Below, in pieces: positions 19,923-32,900 of a DNA stretch of 64,000 nucleotides (the stretch's first letter is position 1; each line of letters starts with the position of its first letter). Source of the stretch: Blastocladiella emersonii ATCC 22665. Taxonomy: Eukaryota > Blastocladiomycota > Blastocladiomycetes > Blastocladiales > Blastocladiaceae. The stretch covers positions 1,612,001-1,676,000 of the forward strand of contig JANHCV010000010.1 in the NCBI GenBank assembly GCA_025594325.1, read 5' to 3'. The notes under the pieces are model-generated. The model did no database searches. It was not told the origin of the DNA and worked only from the letters and a program-made list of their open reading frames with translations. The position numbers and the translations under genes are program-made.

Positions 19923-22900
19923 ATGGGCAACCACGTCTCGCATCCGGTTGCGACCTCGCTCGACGTCATTGTGACCGATGTTCCCGACTTCACCCTCAGC
20001 AAAAGGTGTGTGGCTGCCAGCTGCAGCAGCTCGCAGGGTGGGGTGAATCGCCCGACCGAGTCTGACGGAGCGCATACCGTAGGCTCGGGAGCGCCCGGTT
20101 CCTGAAAACGCTCCGAGGCCGCGGTCCCTCGGGCCAGCCGACCGTGCTCAAGGTCTTTGTCAAACCCGAGCCCGACTTTGACGTGAGTGTCGAGATCCGC
20201 CGCGCTCAAGGTGCGCTCGGCTCCATTCGCCGGTCCCGGCACTGCTCGCTCACCGTCCGCTGTCTGGGTAGCCGAGTCCCGCGCCATCGCCGGCATCTCG
20301 GGCCTGTGCGGCTACACCAGCGTGTTTGAAACCGACAAGGCCGTGTTCCTCATGCGCCCCTTCTTCCACTCCAACCTCTACGACCGCATCAGCACCCGGC
20401 CGTTCCTGCACGTCCTCGAGCGCAAGTGGATCGCGTTCCAGCTCATCAGCGCGCTCCACCAGTGCCACGCGCGCAAGGTACACTGCGTCATCCGTCTCGA
20501 TTGAACCGGTCCTCACGCGCTTGCGCATCTAGGTCCGCCATGGCGATATCAAATCCGAAAACGTCATGGTCACGTCGTGGAATAGCGTGCACCTGACCGA
20601 CTTTGCCTCGTTCAAGCCGCCCACCCTGCCCGTTGACAACCCGTCCGAGTTTGTCTACTTTTTCGATGCCCGCTCGCGCCGCACCTGCTACCTCGCGCCC
20701 GAGCGCTTCCAGGAGGACGAGGTACTCGAGCTGACCGACGCCATGGACATTTTCTCGCTCGGCTGCGTCATCGCCGAGCTGTTCCTGGAGGGCCGCGTGC
20801 TCTTCAACCTCTCACAGCTCCTCAAGTACCGCCGCGGGGAACACAGTCCATTGCCTGATCTCGAGGCCATCGAAGATGAGGGGATCCGGGTACGCTGTTC
20901 TTGGGATGGGTGCGATTGACCACGGTCACTGACTAGCTCCGCCATACTGTATCAGTCGATGGTCACCTCAATGATCAGCCTTGACCCCGCTTCCCGCCCA
21001 TCTGCTCAGGTGCTCTTAGATCCCGAACGCGGGCCGTTCCCGATCTCGTTCCGCGACTCGCTTGCGTCGTTTGCTGAGGGCTTCCTCGAGCCTGGATCGC
21101 TTGGCATGGATCCCGCGTGCCCGGGCACCGCCGCCATGACCCTTTCCGACCTTCGAGTGCTTCACATCCACCGCTCGCTGCCGGACCTGACTGAGCACGC
21201 GCTGATTGTGCTGTCCTACCTCTCGAGCACCATCCGCACGCTCTCATACCCTCGCACCTTGGTTCTCGCCATCGATGCGTTGCTCCAGCTGTCTGCTCAC
21301 ATCTCGGACGTGCAGCGGCTCGACCGCGTCGTGCCGTACCTGCTGTGGGTGGTTCAGAACGTTGCTGCGCCATCGGTCCAGTCATTGGCGCTTCGGACCC
21401 TGACCCAGATTGTACGTCTCCTCGGACCCTCGCCCACAAGCCTCGTAACACTCACTCGGCTATGCGTGTAGCTCGCCTCAATCAAGTCGATTGCGTCCGA
21501 GGACATGGGCCTGTTCACGGAGCTCCTGTTCCCGCTCTTCTCCCGCCTCGTGTGTCACCCCGAGCCCGTCCTCCGCGCGACGTTTGCCTACTGCCTGGCG
21601 GACCTCGCCGATGCGTGCGTCCAGTTCCTCGATCTCGGCAACGTCATCGCCGAGCGGGAGCAGGTGCACCGCGATGGAGGGTACTTGATGCTGCAGGTAC
21701 GCGTATTTGCTTCATTGAGGTATCTCGAACCAGCGCTTACCCACTTGGCGAGTCAACAGACGCCCGATATCATCCTGGCCGAGATCCAGCGCACTTTCCT
21801 CGACTATCTCCAGACCCTCCTCTCGGACGAGAACGTGTTTGTTCGACGCGCCGTGCTATCGAAAGTCTCGCGTTTCTGCGTCTTCTTTGGCCGACAAATT
21901 GCCAACGACGTGATCCTCAGCCACATTATCACGTACCTCAACGACAAGGACCCGCTGCTGCGCAGGTACGGTGACGTTAGGGAGGATTTCGGGTACAGAT
22001 GGACCCTACTCACGTCCGAGTTTGCCATCGTCTAGCGCCCTGTTCGAGAGCATGGCGGGTGTCAGCGCCGTGGCGGGGGAGCGGAGCCTCCAAGAGTACA
22101 TCCTGCCGTTGCTCCTGCCGTCGCTCCATCAAGGTACACGCCCTGCCTCGCCTTGTGATGGAAACCCACTTCTCACCCCCGCTCAACGCGTAGACCCGAG
22201 CCCCATGGTCGTCGAGCGCGTCCTCGATGCGCTGTCGGCGATCGCGAACCTCAAGCAGCTCAACAAGATCCAGCTGCGTGACATCGTCCGGCAGTGCGCG
22301 CCCTTCCTCATCCACCCGAGCGCCTTCCTGCGCTCCGCGGCCGTGTCCACAGTCTGCGAGTGTGCGAGCGCCCTCAACGACCTTGACGTCATGTGCCTGC
22401 TGATGCCGTCCCTGACGCCCTACTTTGTGTCGCCCGCGCCGCCGTTCGTTGTCGGGCTGACCCCGCTGCATCTCATGCACATGCTGATCTCGCCGGTACG
22501 CCTTCGAGATCACCCGATTTGGATACAAGAACTAACCAAACTGCTTAGATCAAACACTCGACCATGTACCAGCTCAAGGCGCCCGCCGACCAGCAGTCCA
22601 AGGCCGGCGGCCTGCGGCACCGCGGGTCGATGCCGTCGGGCGAGTCGGCCAAACTGGCGCTAATCCGCCCTATCCTTCGGCAGGCGGCTGCCGCGAGCGA
22701 GGACGCGCTCGCGACGTCCGACTCGAACCTGCCGCCGTTCCAGAACGGACGGCGCATCTCCATGCAGTCGCTGCGGATCGCGCCGCACACCGTGTTCCTG
22801 ACGCCCGACCTCGCGAACTCGGGTCCGTCAACGCGCCGTAACGGGACCAGCGCTGCTCACGGGCAGCGGCGCGCGCAGTCCATGATCCTCGACGCGAGCT

Positions 22901-24998
22901 ACGTGGTACCGGGCGCGCACGCGGCGTTCAGCGGGGTGGAGCACCGCTCCAACTCGATGGGCATGGCGGAATGGGACGCGGTCAACCGGTTTGGCCCTGG
23001 GCACCACCGCGCGTCAGACCCGACGGCGCTCCGGCAGCGGACCGGGTCCAACGCGTCGATCCACTCGACCAGCAGCCAGGGTGGCGGCAGCAGCCTGCCG
23101 CTCAAGGCGCGCGCGGAAACGTCGACGGTCAACGCGACCATCACGGCCAGCCTGTCCCGCGGGACCAGCCCGTTCTCGCCGCGGCGCGGGGTCAACGGCG
23201 GCGGAGGTGGTGGGCCGAGCGGGCTCGCGGCTGGGTTGACGCTGCGGAACGAGTGGGCGAACCAGCACGGTACGATTTCTCACGACATGGTTTGGAACAT
23301 CGATAACTAACACACTCACTCGTGTATCTAGAGGGCAAGAACTGGTACGTCCGCGAGCTACTGGCGACCAAGGCGCGCGAGGGCACATCGCCGTACCTGG
23401 CCGCGGCTGGCTCGGCGGTCCCGCCGCCTGCGCCCGTCCCCGCCCCGGCAGCCGGCGCCGACCTCGCGTCGTGGCGTCCCAAGGGCGCGCTGCTCGCGCT
23501 GTTCACAGAGCACACGGGCGCCGTCAACCACGTGGCCGTGTCGGGCGACTCGTCCATCATCGTGTCCGTGTCGAGCGACGGGTGCATGAAGGTGTGGGAC
23601 GTGTCGCGGGTGTGCCGCAACCTGGGCGTCAAGTCGCGCATCACGCACCGCGTCGGCGGCGTGGTCCGGGCGGCCGTGTTCCTCGCCGACGCGCCGCACG
23701 TGGTGGCGGCCGCGTCCGAGACGGGCGCGGTGCATGTGGTCGCGCTCAACGTCCGGGCGCGGTCGGCGCGCACGCTGCATAAGCACGCGCTGCCGCCGGG
23801 CGAGGGCGCGGTGGCGCTCGCGCACTACCGGACCGACGGCGAGTCGGTGCTGCTGGTGGCGTCGACGGCGTCGGCGCTGTACGGGTTCCGGGCGGGGACG
23901 AGCGAGGTGGCGTTCACGCTGGCGTGCCCGCCGGCGTACGGCATGATCTCGTCGCTCTTGGTGGACCCGCGGCCCACGGGCCCCGCGGCGTGGGCGCTCG
24001 TCGGGACGATGCGCGGGATCCTGGTGCTGTTTGACCTGCGGTTCCGTACCGCGGTGGCGGCGTGGACGCACCCGGCGCGGTCACGCGTGCACGCGCTCAC
24101 GGCGCACGCGGGCGACCCGGACTCGGTGCTCGTGGCGTGCGGGCGCGGCGAGGTGTCGGTGTGGCACCTCTCAACGCAGCGGTGCACGCACCTGTTCACG
24201 CGGTACCCGGCGCCGGCGATCGTCGCGGCCGTGACGGTGGCGGCTGGCGGGGATGCTGCGGCCGCAGCAGCAGCAGCTACGGCGTCGGCCGGGAGCCCGC
24301 AACGCACGCGGCACGGCGGCATGGCGCGGGCCACGACACCGCCATCTCCGGCGACCGCGAGCGGCGGCGGCAGCGGCGGGTGGTCGTACCAGGCGCTCGT
24401 GTCGCCCAAGGCCAGCGACTTTGTGCTCAACTCGACGCGCGTGTTCGAGGAGACGCAGGCGACCGAGGGCGTGTTTGCGATCGCGGCGGGACCCGGCAGC
24501 AGCACCGGTCGCGGCGGCAGCAGCAGCGGCGGGCAGCGCGTGTTCATGGCGGGCTCGGACCGGCGGGTGCGGTGGTGGGACCCGCAGTCGGGCACGGGCG
24601 CACAGGTCATTGGGCGCGACGAGGCCGGGGGCGAGGGTAGCGGGCTCGCGGCCGTGTACGCGGCGGCCGATTGTGACGTGGTCCGGGTGACGGTCGAAAG
24701 CGTCGGGCCCGTGTCCGCGGCCGCGCAGGGCGACGCCGGCCCGGGTGCGACGGCCGCGGCAGCCGGTGCGGGTCGTGGCGGGGCCCGGGCTCGTACTGGG
24801 TCGGGCACGGCGCCCGCAGCAGCGCCGCCATCATCAACGGGGTCGGGTTCGTCGAGCAGCGTCGGGTTCACGCTGGGCGAGGGCCGCGCGGCGGCGACCG
24901 AGCACCGCGACGCGATCACGGGCGTGGCGGTGGTGAGTCACCCGCAGCCGCTGCTGGTGACGTGCTCGCGCGACGGGACGATCCGGCTGTGGAAGTGA
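19923..24998 (+). CDS. VPS15: Vps15, regulatory kinase-like subunit of the Vps34 PI3-kinase complex
   Basis: Vps15 anchors and activates Vps34 for endosomal sorting and autophagy. It has 1,482 aa (yeast about 1,450) in eleven exons: 19923..20005, 20083..20210, 20272..20477, 20533..20889, 20956..21411, 21472..21696, 21760..21965, 22036..22133, 22194..22495, 22549..23269 and 23332..24998. Every phase agrees. Gly2 in MGNHVS fits N-myristoylation. The kinase domain has the Vps15-type [11 protein letters not shown] and TDFASFKPP in place of HRD and DFG, and CYLAPERFQ follows. HEAT repeats occupy the middle. A Ser/Gly/Asn-rich linker precedes WD repeats that end [11 protein letters not shown]. Two Ala/Gly-rich insertions break the propeller and are probably surface loops. 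Confidence 0.97.
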
Positions 24999-25729
24999 TT
25001 TCGTTTGATGGAGCGAATACATGTATTTATCGTCTACGCTCATTCAGGCTGTTCGGCGGGATATTCGCAGCAGGCACGGGTATGATGGGGCAGGAGCGCG
25101 AGCAAAGCGAAAGGCGGTGTGATCCGCGGACCGGGCCGCCTCATCTTGAGGCGCATCCCGCAGGCGGCCGGTCCCCGCTGTCCCAGACTTGTCGTCGACC
25201 CCGCTGCACTGCCACCCTCACAATCAAGGTGCGCCCTCATTTTCCAGCACGACCGCAGCACGCGCGCGCCGTCCCCCACCCGTCCCGCCCCGCGCGCGCA
25301 CGGCACGGGGGCCAGCGGGCCGGCCCGGCGGGAGCGGCCCGCGGTGAGCCACGGTGACGGCGGCGTGACGAGGCGAGCGTCGCGCGCGAGCTGGCGTGTG
25401 TGTGACGACGTGGCGGGCGTGCGGGCGAGCACGCGGCGGCGCAGCAGGGTGGGCGAGCGGGGCGTGCGGGCCTAGCGGAAGGTGGTCGACGGCGGCGGTG
25501 CTCGCTCATCACGCCGCTCAGCACGCCGCGCTCGGGCCCGCTCGCCTCCCCTCACCCTCGCCCCGGCCACGCCGCCTCCTTGTGCACTGTGCCCGCTGCC
25601 CGACGCTCTCGCTGATATCCAACGCGCGCATCGCCGCATCCAAATTGACCCGGCGCCGCTGTGCAGACGCCACCCCGCACAACGCGCAACTCTACGACTC
25701 ATCCACCCCACCACCCACCACCCGCGCAA
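24999..25729. other. Intergenic 731 bp (WC-2-like gene promoter)
   Basis: This region holds the VPS15 3' flank and the upstream region of the PAS-GATA gene. It is GC-rich with a CCACCC/CACCCACC-rich stretch just before the start codon. No gene is supported. Confidence 0.45.
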
Positions 25730-28700
25730 ATGCATCGCCGCGCGCGGCCACACGAACCCACGGCGACCGCTGCCGCGCCCGCTGATGCGGAGCCGGGCCG
25801 CGACGTCGCGCAGGCGCACGACCCGCAGGCACCCGCGGCGGCGAGCGGACTGGTCCCGCCGCGCGCGCTCGAGGAGCTGATGCGGATGCAGGCGATCCTC
25901 GAGCTGCTGCACGACCTCGTGTTCGTGGTGACGGCGGCGGGCGAGGTGGTGTACGCCTCGGCGAGCGTGGCGACGGTTCTCGGTGCGTTGTTCTGTGCTT
26001 CATGGGCGCGCGGACGGCGGCGGTGTGTGGCGACGGGACGAGGTCGGTCGGGGCGGGCGGAGAGAGAGGGCAGCGACCACGGCCGGCCGGCGCCGCTCCC
26101 CCCGCCGCAGCCGCATCGCATGGCGTGGTTGGCGGTTTGTGCGAGCGTTTTCTGATGATCGGCGGCCCGGTGGCGGTGGTTCGGTCCTTTGGTCGGCCCC
26201 CATCGGGCTTTGCCACGCCAAAGTCCGATGCCCACCGACCTGCCCGCCCCCCGCCCGACCGGCCGCCCGCGTCCGCCGCCGCCGCCCCGTGTCCGCGCCC
26301 CGTTCCCTCGCGCCGTCGCGCGCCCCGCCCTGCCCTGCCCGTGCCCGCGGCCATCGACTGACCCCGCTCCCTCCCGCCCTCGCCTTCGTCCAGGCTTCCG
26401 CCCGCAGGACGTGCTCCACCGCAAGCTCGTCGAGTTCAGCCATCCCGACGACGCCGTCCTCCTCCGCGCCACGCTCCACCGCCTGCTGCGCCCGCCCGCC
26501 GCCCCTGCGCCCGACCTCGCCCCCTCCACCTCCGTCGCCTCGCTCGGCTCTGCGGCGGCCACCACGGCCTCACTCGCCGCCGACCACTTCCAGCACACGG
26601 TCCGCCTCCGCCACCGCTCGGCGCCCACCCACGCCCTCGTCTCGATCCATGGCCGCTGCCTCTCGCTCGCCGCCCTGCCCGCCGCAGCGGCCGCCGCCTC
26701 GGCCGGCGCGCTCTCGCACCCGCTGCTGCACGGCTTCCGCGGCACCGCCCCGCACCCCGCCTCCTTTGCCCACCCGCTCCCGCACCAGCTGAGCGCCGGG
26801 CCCGCGTCGCCAACCGCGCCCGCCGCCGCCGCCGACCCGTTCGCTGCCGCGGCCGCGGCCTCGCGCAGCCCCGAGGACGGGCCGCCCCTGATCCTCCTCG
26901 TCGGCCGCCCCTACCCGCTGCCGCCCCACGACACGCTGCTCGACGAGCTGCTCGAGCTGCAGACCGAGAACCTGCGCCTCCGCGCCCTGCTCTCGGCCCG
27001 CTACTCCGCCCTCGGCGCGTCCCCCGCCGAGCACTCGACCCTGCGCGAGGTCGCCGTCAACCCCATGCTGTTCCTCGCCCCGCGCGGGACCGCCCGCGGG
27101 CCTGACTCGCCGCTCGTCCCCGCGCCGCGCTTCCAGGTCGTCTCGGCCGCCGACCCCGACGCTGACGCGGCCGCGTATGCCACGGCCCCGCTGGATTCGG
27201 CACCAGCTTCCGCACTTCCCGCCGTCCCTCTGCGTCCTCCCCGCGGGTCGCGAGCTGCGAGCGCCCAGCGTACTGCTGCCCCCGCCCTCCTGCGCCGGAC
27301 CGCCCCGCCTGCGCTCATCGACACGGGCCCGGAGCCACCGCCGCTGCCACCACCGTCAGCCGCTGCCGCCGCGCCGCGCCCGTCCACGGCCCACGGCGCC
27401 GCCATGAGCGGCCACCTCCCCGCCATGGGCCAGGGATCCGGCCTCGCCGGCGTCATGTCCCCTTCCGACTACATGAGCGCCAAGATGGCCTCCACCCCGG
27501 CCACGGCCGACGCGTCCGGCGCGCTCGCCACCGACCCGTCCAAGAAGCGCCGCAAGCGCAGCCGCCCCAAGGAAGGCTACGGTACCCTCCCTCCCTCCTC
27601 CTTGACGCGGAGCGACCCTGATCCTCATGTCTCGCCCCACGCCTCCCTGTAGTCTGCATGGACTGCGGCACCGACCAGTCGCCCGAGTGGCGCCGCGGAC
27701 CCAACGGCGAAAAGTGCCTGTGCAACGCGTGCGGCCTCCGCTTCGCCAAGCGCAAGCGCCAGGACCTCGCCGCTGCCGCTGCTGCTGCCGCCCTGTCGGG
27801 CGCTTCCGCAGACCCGGACGCCATGGCCGTCGACCCGCCGCCCATCCGCGTCCTGTTGCCGCAACTGCCGCCGCGCCGCCTCCCCGTCACTAGCCCGCGT
27901 GTCGACGACCCGCCTCGCGCTCGCGCAGACGCTACCCGGGTTCCTGCTCCTGGGCCCGCATCTGTCGCTGTCCCCGCTTCGGCCCCGGCCCCGGCCCCGG
28001 CCCCATCCCCGGCCCCGGCCCCGGCCCCATCCCCCGCGCCAGCTGGCGGCGAGCTGCCGGCTGTCATGAGCTCGCCGACCGGCTTCGCGCATCCCCGCGC
28101 CGGGTCCATGCTGAGCCCCCGCTCGGGCACCGCGACCCCGCGCCTGCAGAGCCCGGTCCACGCGCCGCTCCCCTTCGACGACGATATGTCCTCTTTCACG
28201 GCGCAGCTCGCCGCGCAGCAGCATGTCCACGGCCACATGGTCGGCAGCAGCAACCTCGGGTCCCACGCCGGCTCGGCCCACTCGCACTCGTCGTCGCTGG
28301 GTGCCCCGCACTCCATCTCCACGGCGACGCCGCCCACCAACCCGCCGCTGCCCCCACCCTCGTCGGCCGCCTTCATGGACCAGGTCGGCAGCTGGATGCT
28401 CGGCACGTCCGACGGCCAGGGCACCTCCGAGCCCTACTCGGCCACATCCCCGCAGGTCGACCCGCCGCTGTGCGACGACGGCGAGGGCGGCGGGAACAAC
28501 GCGTTCGGCGTCGGCCTGCTCCCGCTGTCGGGCGGCCCGCTGTGGTCGTTCCCGTCGGCGGCCCTCGGCCGCTTCGAGCGCCTGCCGTCGGGGTCCGCTT
28601 CGCCCGCGGTCGGCGTCTCGGGCGCGTTCGGCGAGCGCCGCCAGCACCCGCACCGCCACCACTCTCCCCAGCACCACCACCAGCAGGCGCGGGAGAGCAC

Positions 28701-29601
28701 CACCGCGTCGAGCAACTCGTCCGCCCCGCGCATCTACTCGGATGGCGCCTCGGCGCTGTTCGCCGCCGACCAGGCCTTCTCGCGCCCGCCCTACGACTTT
28801 TCGCACATGCTGCTCGACCAGCACCATCAGCCGCCGCAGCACCTGGGGATGCGCGACAGCGCGACGCTCGACCAGGCCATGGGCTCGCCTCCCCTCGGCG
28901 AGGACTCGGCCCCACACCACGTCCACACGGTGCACCACCACCACCATCATCACCACCACCACGCGTTTCAGGAGCATCACCGCCACCACGACATGCACAG
29001 CCCGCCACCGGGCCAGCCGGCGCACCTCGGCGGCCCCGCCCCTGTGGGTCCCAGCGGCGGCGCCATGTTCGCGCCGGACGGGTCCCTGCTCGACGCGGCT
29101 TCGGTCCCGCCGGCGCGCCAGAACTCGGCCCCACCACCGCGTGCGTTCCGCGGCGCGAGCGCGTCGGCTGGGCCTGGGCCCGCGTACAGCCCCGAGGTCG
29201 CGCCCACGCGCCGCGACGAGTCGGGCCGGGCAGCCGCAGCGGAGCCGGCCAGCGGTCTCGACGACTACGACGTGTACGAGAAGATGATCGCCATCGGGTT
29301 CCGGCTCCCGTCGGGCGACATCCCCACGTTCGGCGACTTCCACCGCGCCGTCCGCACCTCGCACCTGTTCCACGGCGCCGCGAGCAACCCGTCACAACAG
29401 CAGCAGCCGCAGCCGCCGCTCCCGCCTCCCACGGCGCCGCCAGCCGTGCAGCAGCAGCAGCACTACCCGGCACCCGCGCACGGCGGAGGTCCCGACGCCA
29501 CCCCGCCAATGTCCCCGCACCACGACCATGGCTACGACCAGCCCGCGGCGCCCCGCCCGCGCTCGCGCAAGCGGCACCGCCCGTCTGGTGAGGCGTCCTG
29601 A
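25730..29601 (+). CDS. PAS domain-GATA zinc-finger transcription factor, white-collar-2 type
   Basis: It is likely a partner of a white-collar photoreceptor in light-regulated transcription. It has 1,129 aa in three exons (25730..25982, 26394..27581, 27653..29601), in phase. One PAS domain starts at [20 protein letters not shown] and is split by a 411-nt intron. It continues [20 protein letters not shown] basic [13 protein letters not shown] stretch (possible NLS) precedes a single GATA finger. That finger is C-x2-C-x18-C-x2-C (CMDC...CNAC), the 18-residue spacing typical of WC-1/WC-2. The 600-residue C-terminal extension is Pro/Ala/His-rich, with a poly-His run near 28930-28965. It ends with a conserved-looking patch ([18 protein letters not shown]). 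WC-2 proteins are usually about half this length. No LOV cysteine motif is seen, so it would not bind flavin itself. Confidence 0.88.
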
Positions 29602-29914
29602 GGGCGGTCACCCCTCGCGAACCACCAGAAGTGGCGGCCGTGTTGAGAACGATAGATGGTGGCCGGTGGACGCGTGATTGGATGTTCGCACATATACCGA
29701 AGTTTTGCAGTCAGTCATCCGACGGTCCACGCGCGTAAACCGCGAGTTGCGAGGCGCGAGACACGGGACGCAGAGGAGACGCGTCGCGTTATCACGTGGA
29801 ACTCTAAATTGCGCGAAAATGTCTCCCGCGACCGCTGCCCATGGGCCACGCTCGCAATGTAAACTTTCGCGGCTTGCCGCAACCGCTTTCTCTCCGCACG
29901 ATCACCAACAAACC
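29602..29914. other. Intergenic 313 bp
   Basis: This stretch holds the PAS-GATA gene 3' flank and the promoter of the BK-like channel. It contains a CACGTG-type box near 29796. No gene is supported. Confidence 0.45.
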
Positions 29915-32900
29915 ATGTATAGCGCCGTCCTCAGCTCCGCCGCGCGCGGGGAGGACCGCGCGTCGGGCGGCGGCAACTCGTCGTCGTCGTCGTCGTCTTC
30001 GCCAAACCGCGGCCGCGGCACCGGCCGTCTGTCGCCCGTCGGGTCTGGCGGTCTGCGCCACCGGTCGCCGTCCATCAGCCCGACGCGCTCGATCATGGGC
30101 CTCGCGTCGCTCGGGTCGCACTCGCTCAACGGATCCGCCTCGGGCCTCGGCCACGGGCTGCTCATGCGCCGCATCTCGAGCGAGGAGCAGGACGACGCCA
30201 ACGTCGACCCGACGCAGGTCCCGCTGCCGAGCTCGAACCTGTCGCTCGACGGGTCCGACGTGTTCCCGGCCTCGTTCCCCGTATCCACGCCCGGCTCGAC
30301 CATGCCATCGCGCCGCTCGTCTACGGTCGTCTCCAACGCGTCGCTCCGGGCCCCGTCGACGGGCGATATCGCCATCCAGGTGCCCGTCGTCCAGGCGGCA
30401 GCCACGCCGCGCGTGCCCTCGCTTATCCTCGACCAGACGGCGCTCGAGCCGTCCCTGACGCCCATGACGGGCGCCCCGCGCGAGACTATCGATGCCTTTG
30501 CCGAGACGGCAAGCGTGCCCAGTCACGGATACGCCCATGGCCTGGCTCCGGCCGCGCGCAGCGCTAGTCCCCCGCCCGTGGGTGCGAACCAGGCGGGCGC
30601 CACCGTCGTCGAGACGTTCGCCCCGCCGTTGCAGAGCACGCCCACCTTCCGCCAGCGGCTCGCCTTCCACCTCGACACCTCGCGCACCGGCCGCATCCTC
30701 GACTTGGCGGATGCGGTCCTGTCGTTCCTGCACTGCGCTCTCTACGTCTTCAACACGACTTATGCGGTACCCGCTAATCCGTCGACTCCGAGCGCGAGCG
30801 CGAGTGCCGCGGAACCGGAGCTGCTGCCGCTCTTCGTGGACCGCACCGAGCTGCAGTTCCAGGGCATCGACGAGGCCATGGCCAGCATGCTCGGTGGGCC
30901 GTGGCTCGAGACCCAGTCGCGCCGCAAGAACGCGATCCCGCTGCCCATGGTCAACATTGGCCTCGAGCTCGTGCTTGCCGTGTGCCAGCTCGCCATCTTT
31001 GCCTTCCGCGGCTACGTCGCGCCGCGCCGCGCCTACTTCCTCTCGCAGTCGTACGCCCTCTTCACGCTTCTGTCGTGCATTCCCGTCCTCGTCGCGTACG
31101 CGTGGGCTTGGCGCGACGTGGAGGTCTACATGTCGTACATGAGCGCCGGCACGGTGGTCTACTTTTTCCCGCTGCGCTGGGCGCGCTTCCATGAGGTTAC
31201 GGCCACGGTTTTGTTGCCCGTCAAGGACCCTATCTTCCGCCTCTCGGCCATCTCGCGCAAGGCCGCCGCCGTGACCTGCGCCATTCTGTTCACGCTTCTG
31301 ACGGTGACGGCGCTGGTGCACATCAGCCTCTACAAGGGTCCGTCGTCTGTCGCGTAGATATTCACGCTCGGTCCTCACTGACGCTGCGCATCATGTAGAC
31401 GACCGCCAGCTCGTGCGCGATGCCACATTCGCGGACGTCTTCTACTTCACGGTCATGAGCTCAACCAGCGGTCTCTCGACCTCGATCCAGGCTGACTCGT
31501 GGTTTACGCGTGCCCTGCTGCTCTTCATCATGGTTGCGGGAGCGTTCTACATTCCCACGCACCTGAGCGAGCTCTTGACCATGATCCGTAACCGCAGCCA
31601 GTTTACCAAACCGTACCAGGCCACCAACAACCAATCTCACGTCATCGTCACTGGGACTTTTGACGTCAATGCCATTGTCGAGTTCTTGCGCGAGTTCTTC
31701 TGCCCTGGTACGCACGAACCGTCTATCATCAGGGCAACGCGAGTTTGATACTGATACTGCGCTCCTTCCACGTCAGATCATGGCTCGAGTACCATCACCA
31801 CGACCGTCGTCTTCCTCAACCCCAACGAGCCGAGCGAGGAGATTGTGGCCGTGCTGCAGGACCCCGCGTACATGTCGCGCGTCACGTATATCCGCGGCAC
31901 GCCAACGTCCTTCCGGGCACTCGACCGCGCCAAGGCGCGCGAGGCCCGCGCCGTCTTCGTCCTGTGCAGCAAGCTTGCCAGCGAGTCGGGCGACCTCATG
32001 ATTGACGACGCCGAGACGGTGATGCGGTCTCTGGCCGTCAAAAAGTACTATCCCAAGCTGCCGGTCTTTGTCGAGTCGATGCTTCCCGAGAACCAGTCGC
32101 AGTTCCACTACCTCGCCGACCAGATCCTTTGCGTCGACGAGCTGACGCTTGGCATGATGAGCCAGTCGTCGCGGCTGCCCGGGTTCGCCGCGCTCATCTC
32201 GCTCCTGTGCTCGTCCATGACCGACGCGTCGCGCAAGGCGCTCGTGCGCCAGGCCGACAAGCAAAACCTCGGGTTCCTCAAGCCGTACATCCGCGGCGCG
32301 AGTCAGGAGGTATATGCTTGCGCTTTCCCGCCAGCTCTCATCGGCCGCACCTTCATTGAGGTCAGCAAGCGCATCTACCTCGCCTTCGGCGCGTGTCTCA
32401 TCGCGCTCGGTGTCCCTGTCGACCGCCAGGACCTCCCGCCGTCGCTTCGGTTCCACTTGGTGCTCAACCCCATATCGCACGTCATCACTGGCCGGGAGAC
32501 GGGTTTCTTGATTGGCTCCGAGAGCGAGGTGGTCGAGGAGCTGCTCGCCTACGACTGGGACGCCGAGGACAACGCCGAGACGGTTCTCGACATGGTCGGC
32601 CTCTCGGCGGCGTCATCGGCGCAGACCATCACCCCCGCTGTGGGGAACGCCGAATCGGGCTCGGGTCTCGCGGGCACCAACTCGGCGAGCATCCCGCGCC
32701 TTTTTGTCGATTGCGCCGACCAGTCGAGCGAGTCTACTCCGCTTCTTCCGGGCAGCCACATCGAGGTCCCGCTTCGGACTGGCAGCGGTGTGGAGTCGTT
32801 GAGCAGCAACCCCAATCTGCGTGGCGGGCGCAAGCTTTTCGCGATCCCCGGCGCCAGCCGCGCTAAGCTTACCGGCGGCGAGTCGGACGACAACGACGGT

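Noticed and set aside
27625-29373. 582-codon open frame on the - strand
   Set aside because: It lies wholly antisense to the PAS-GATA gene. Its Arg/Gly/Val-rich composition is a GC shadow.
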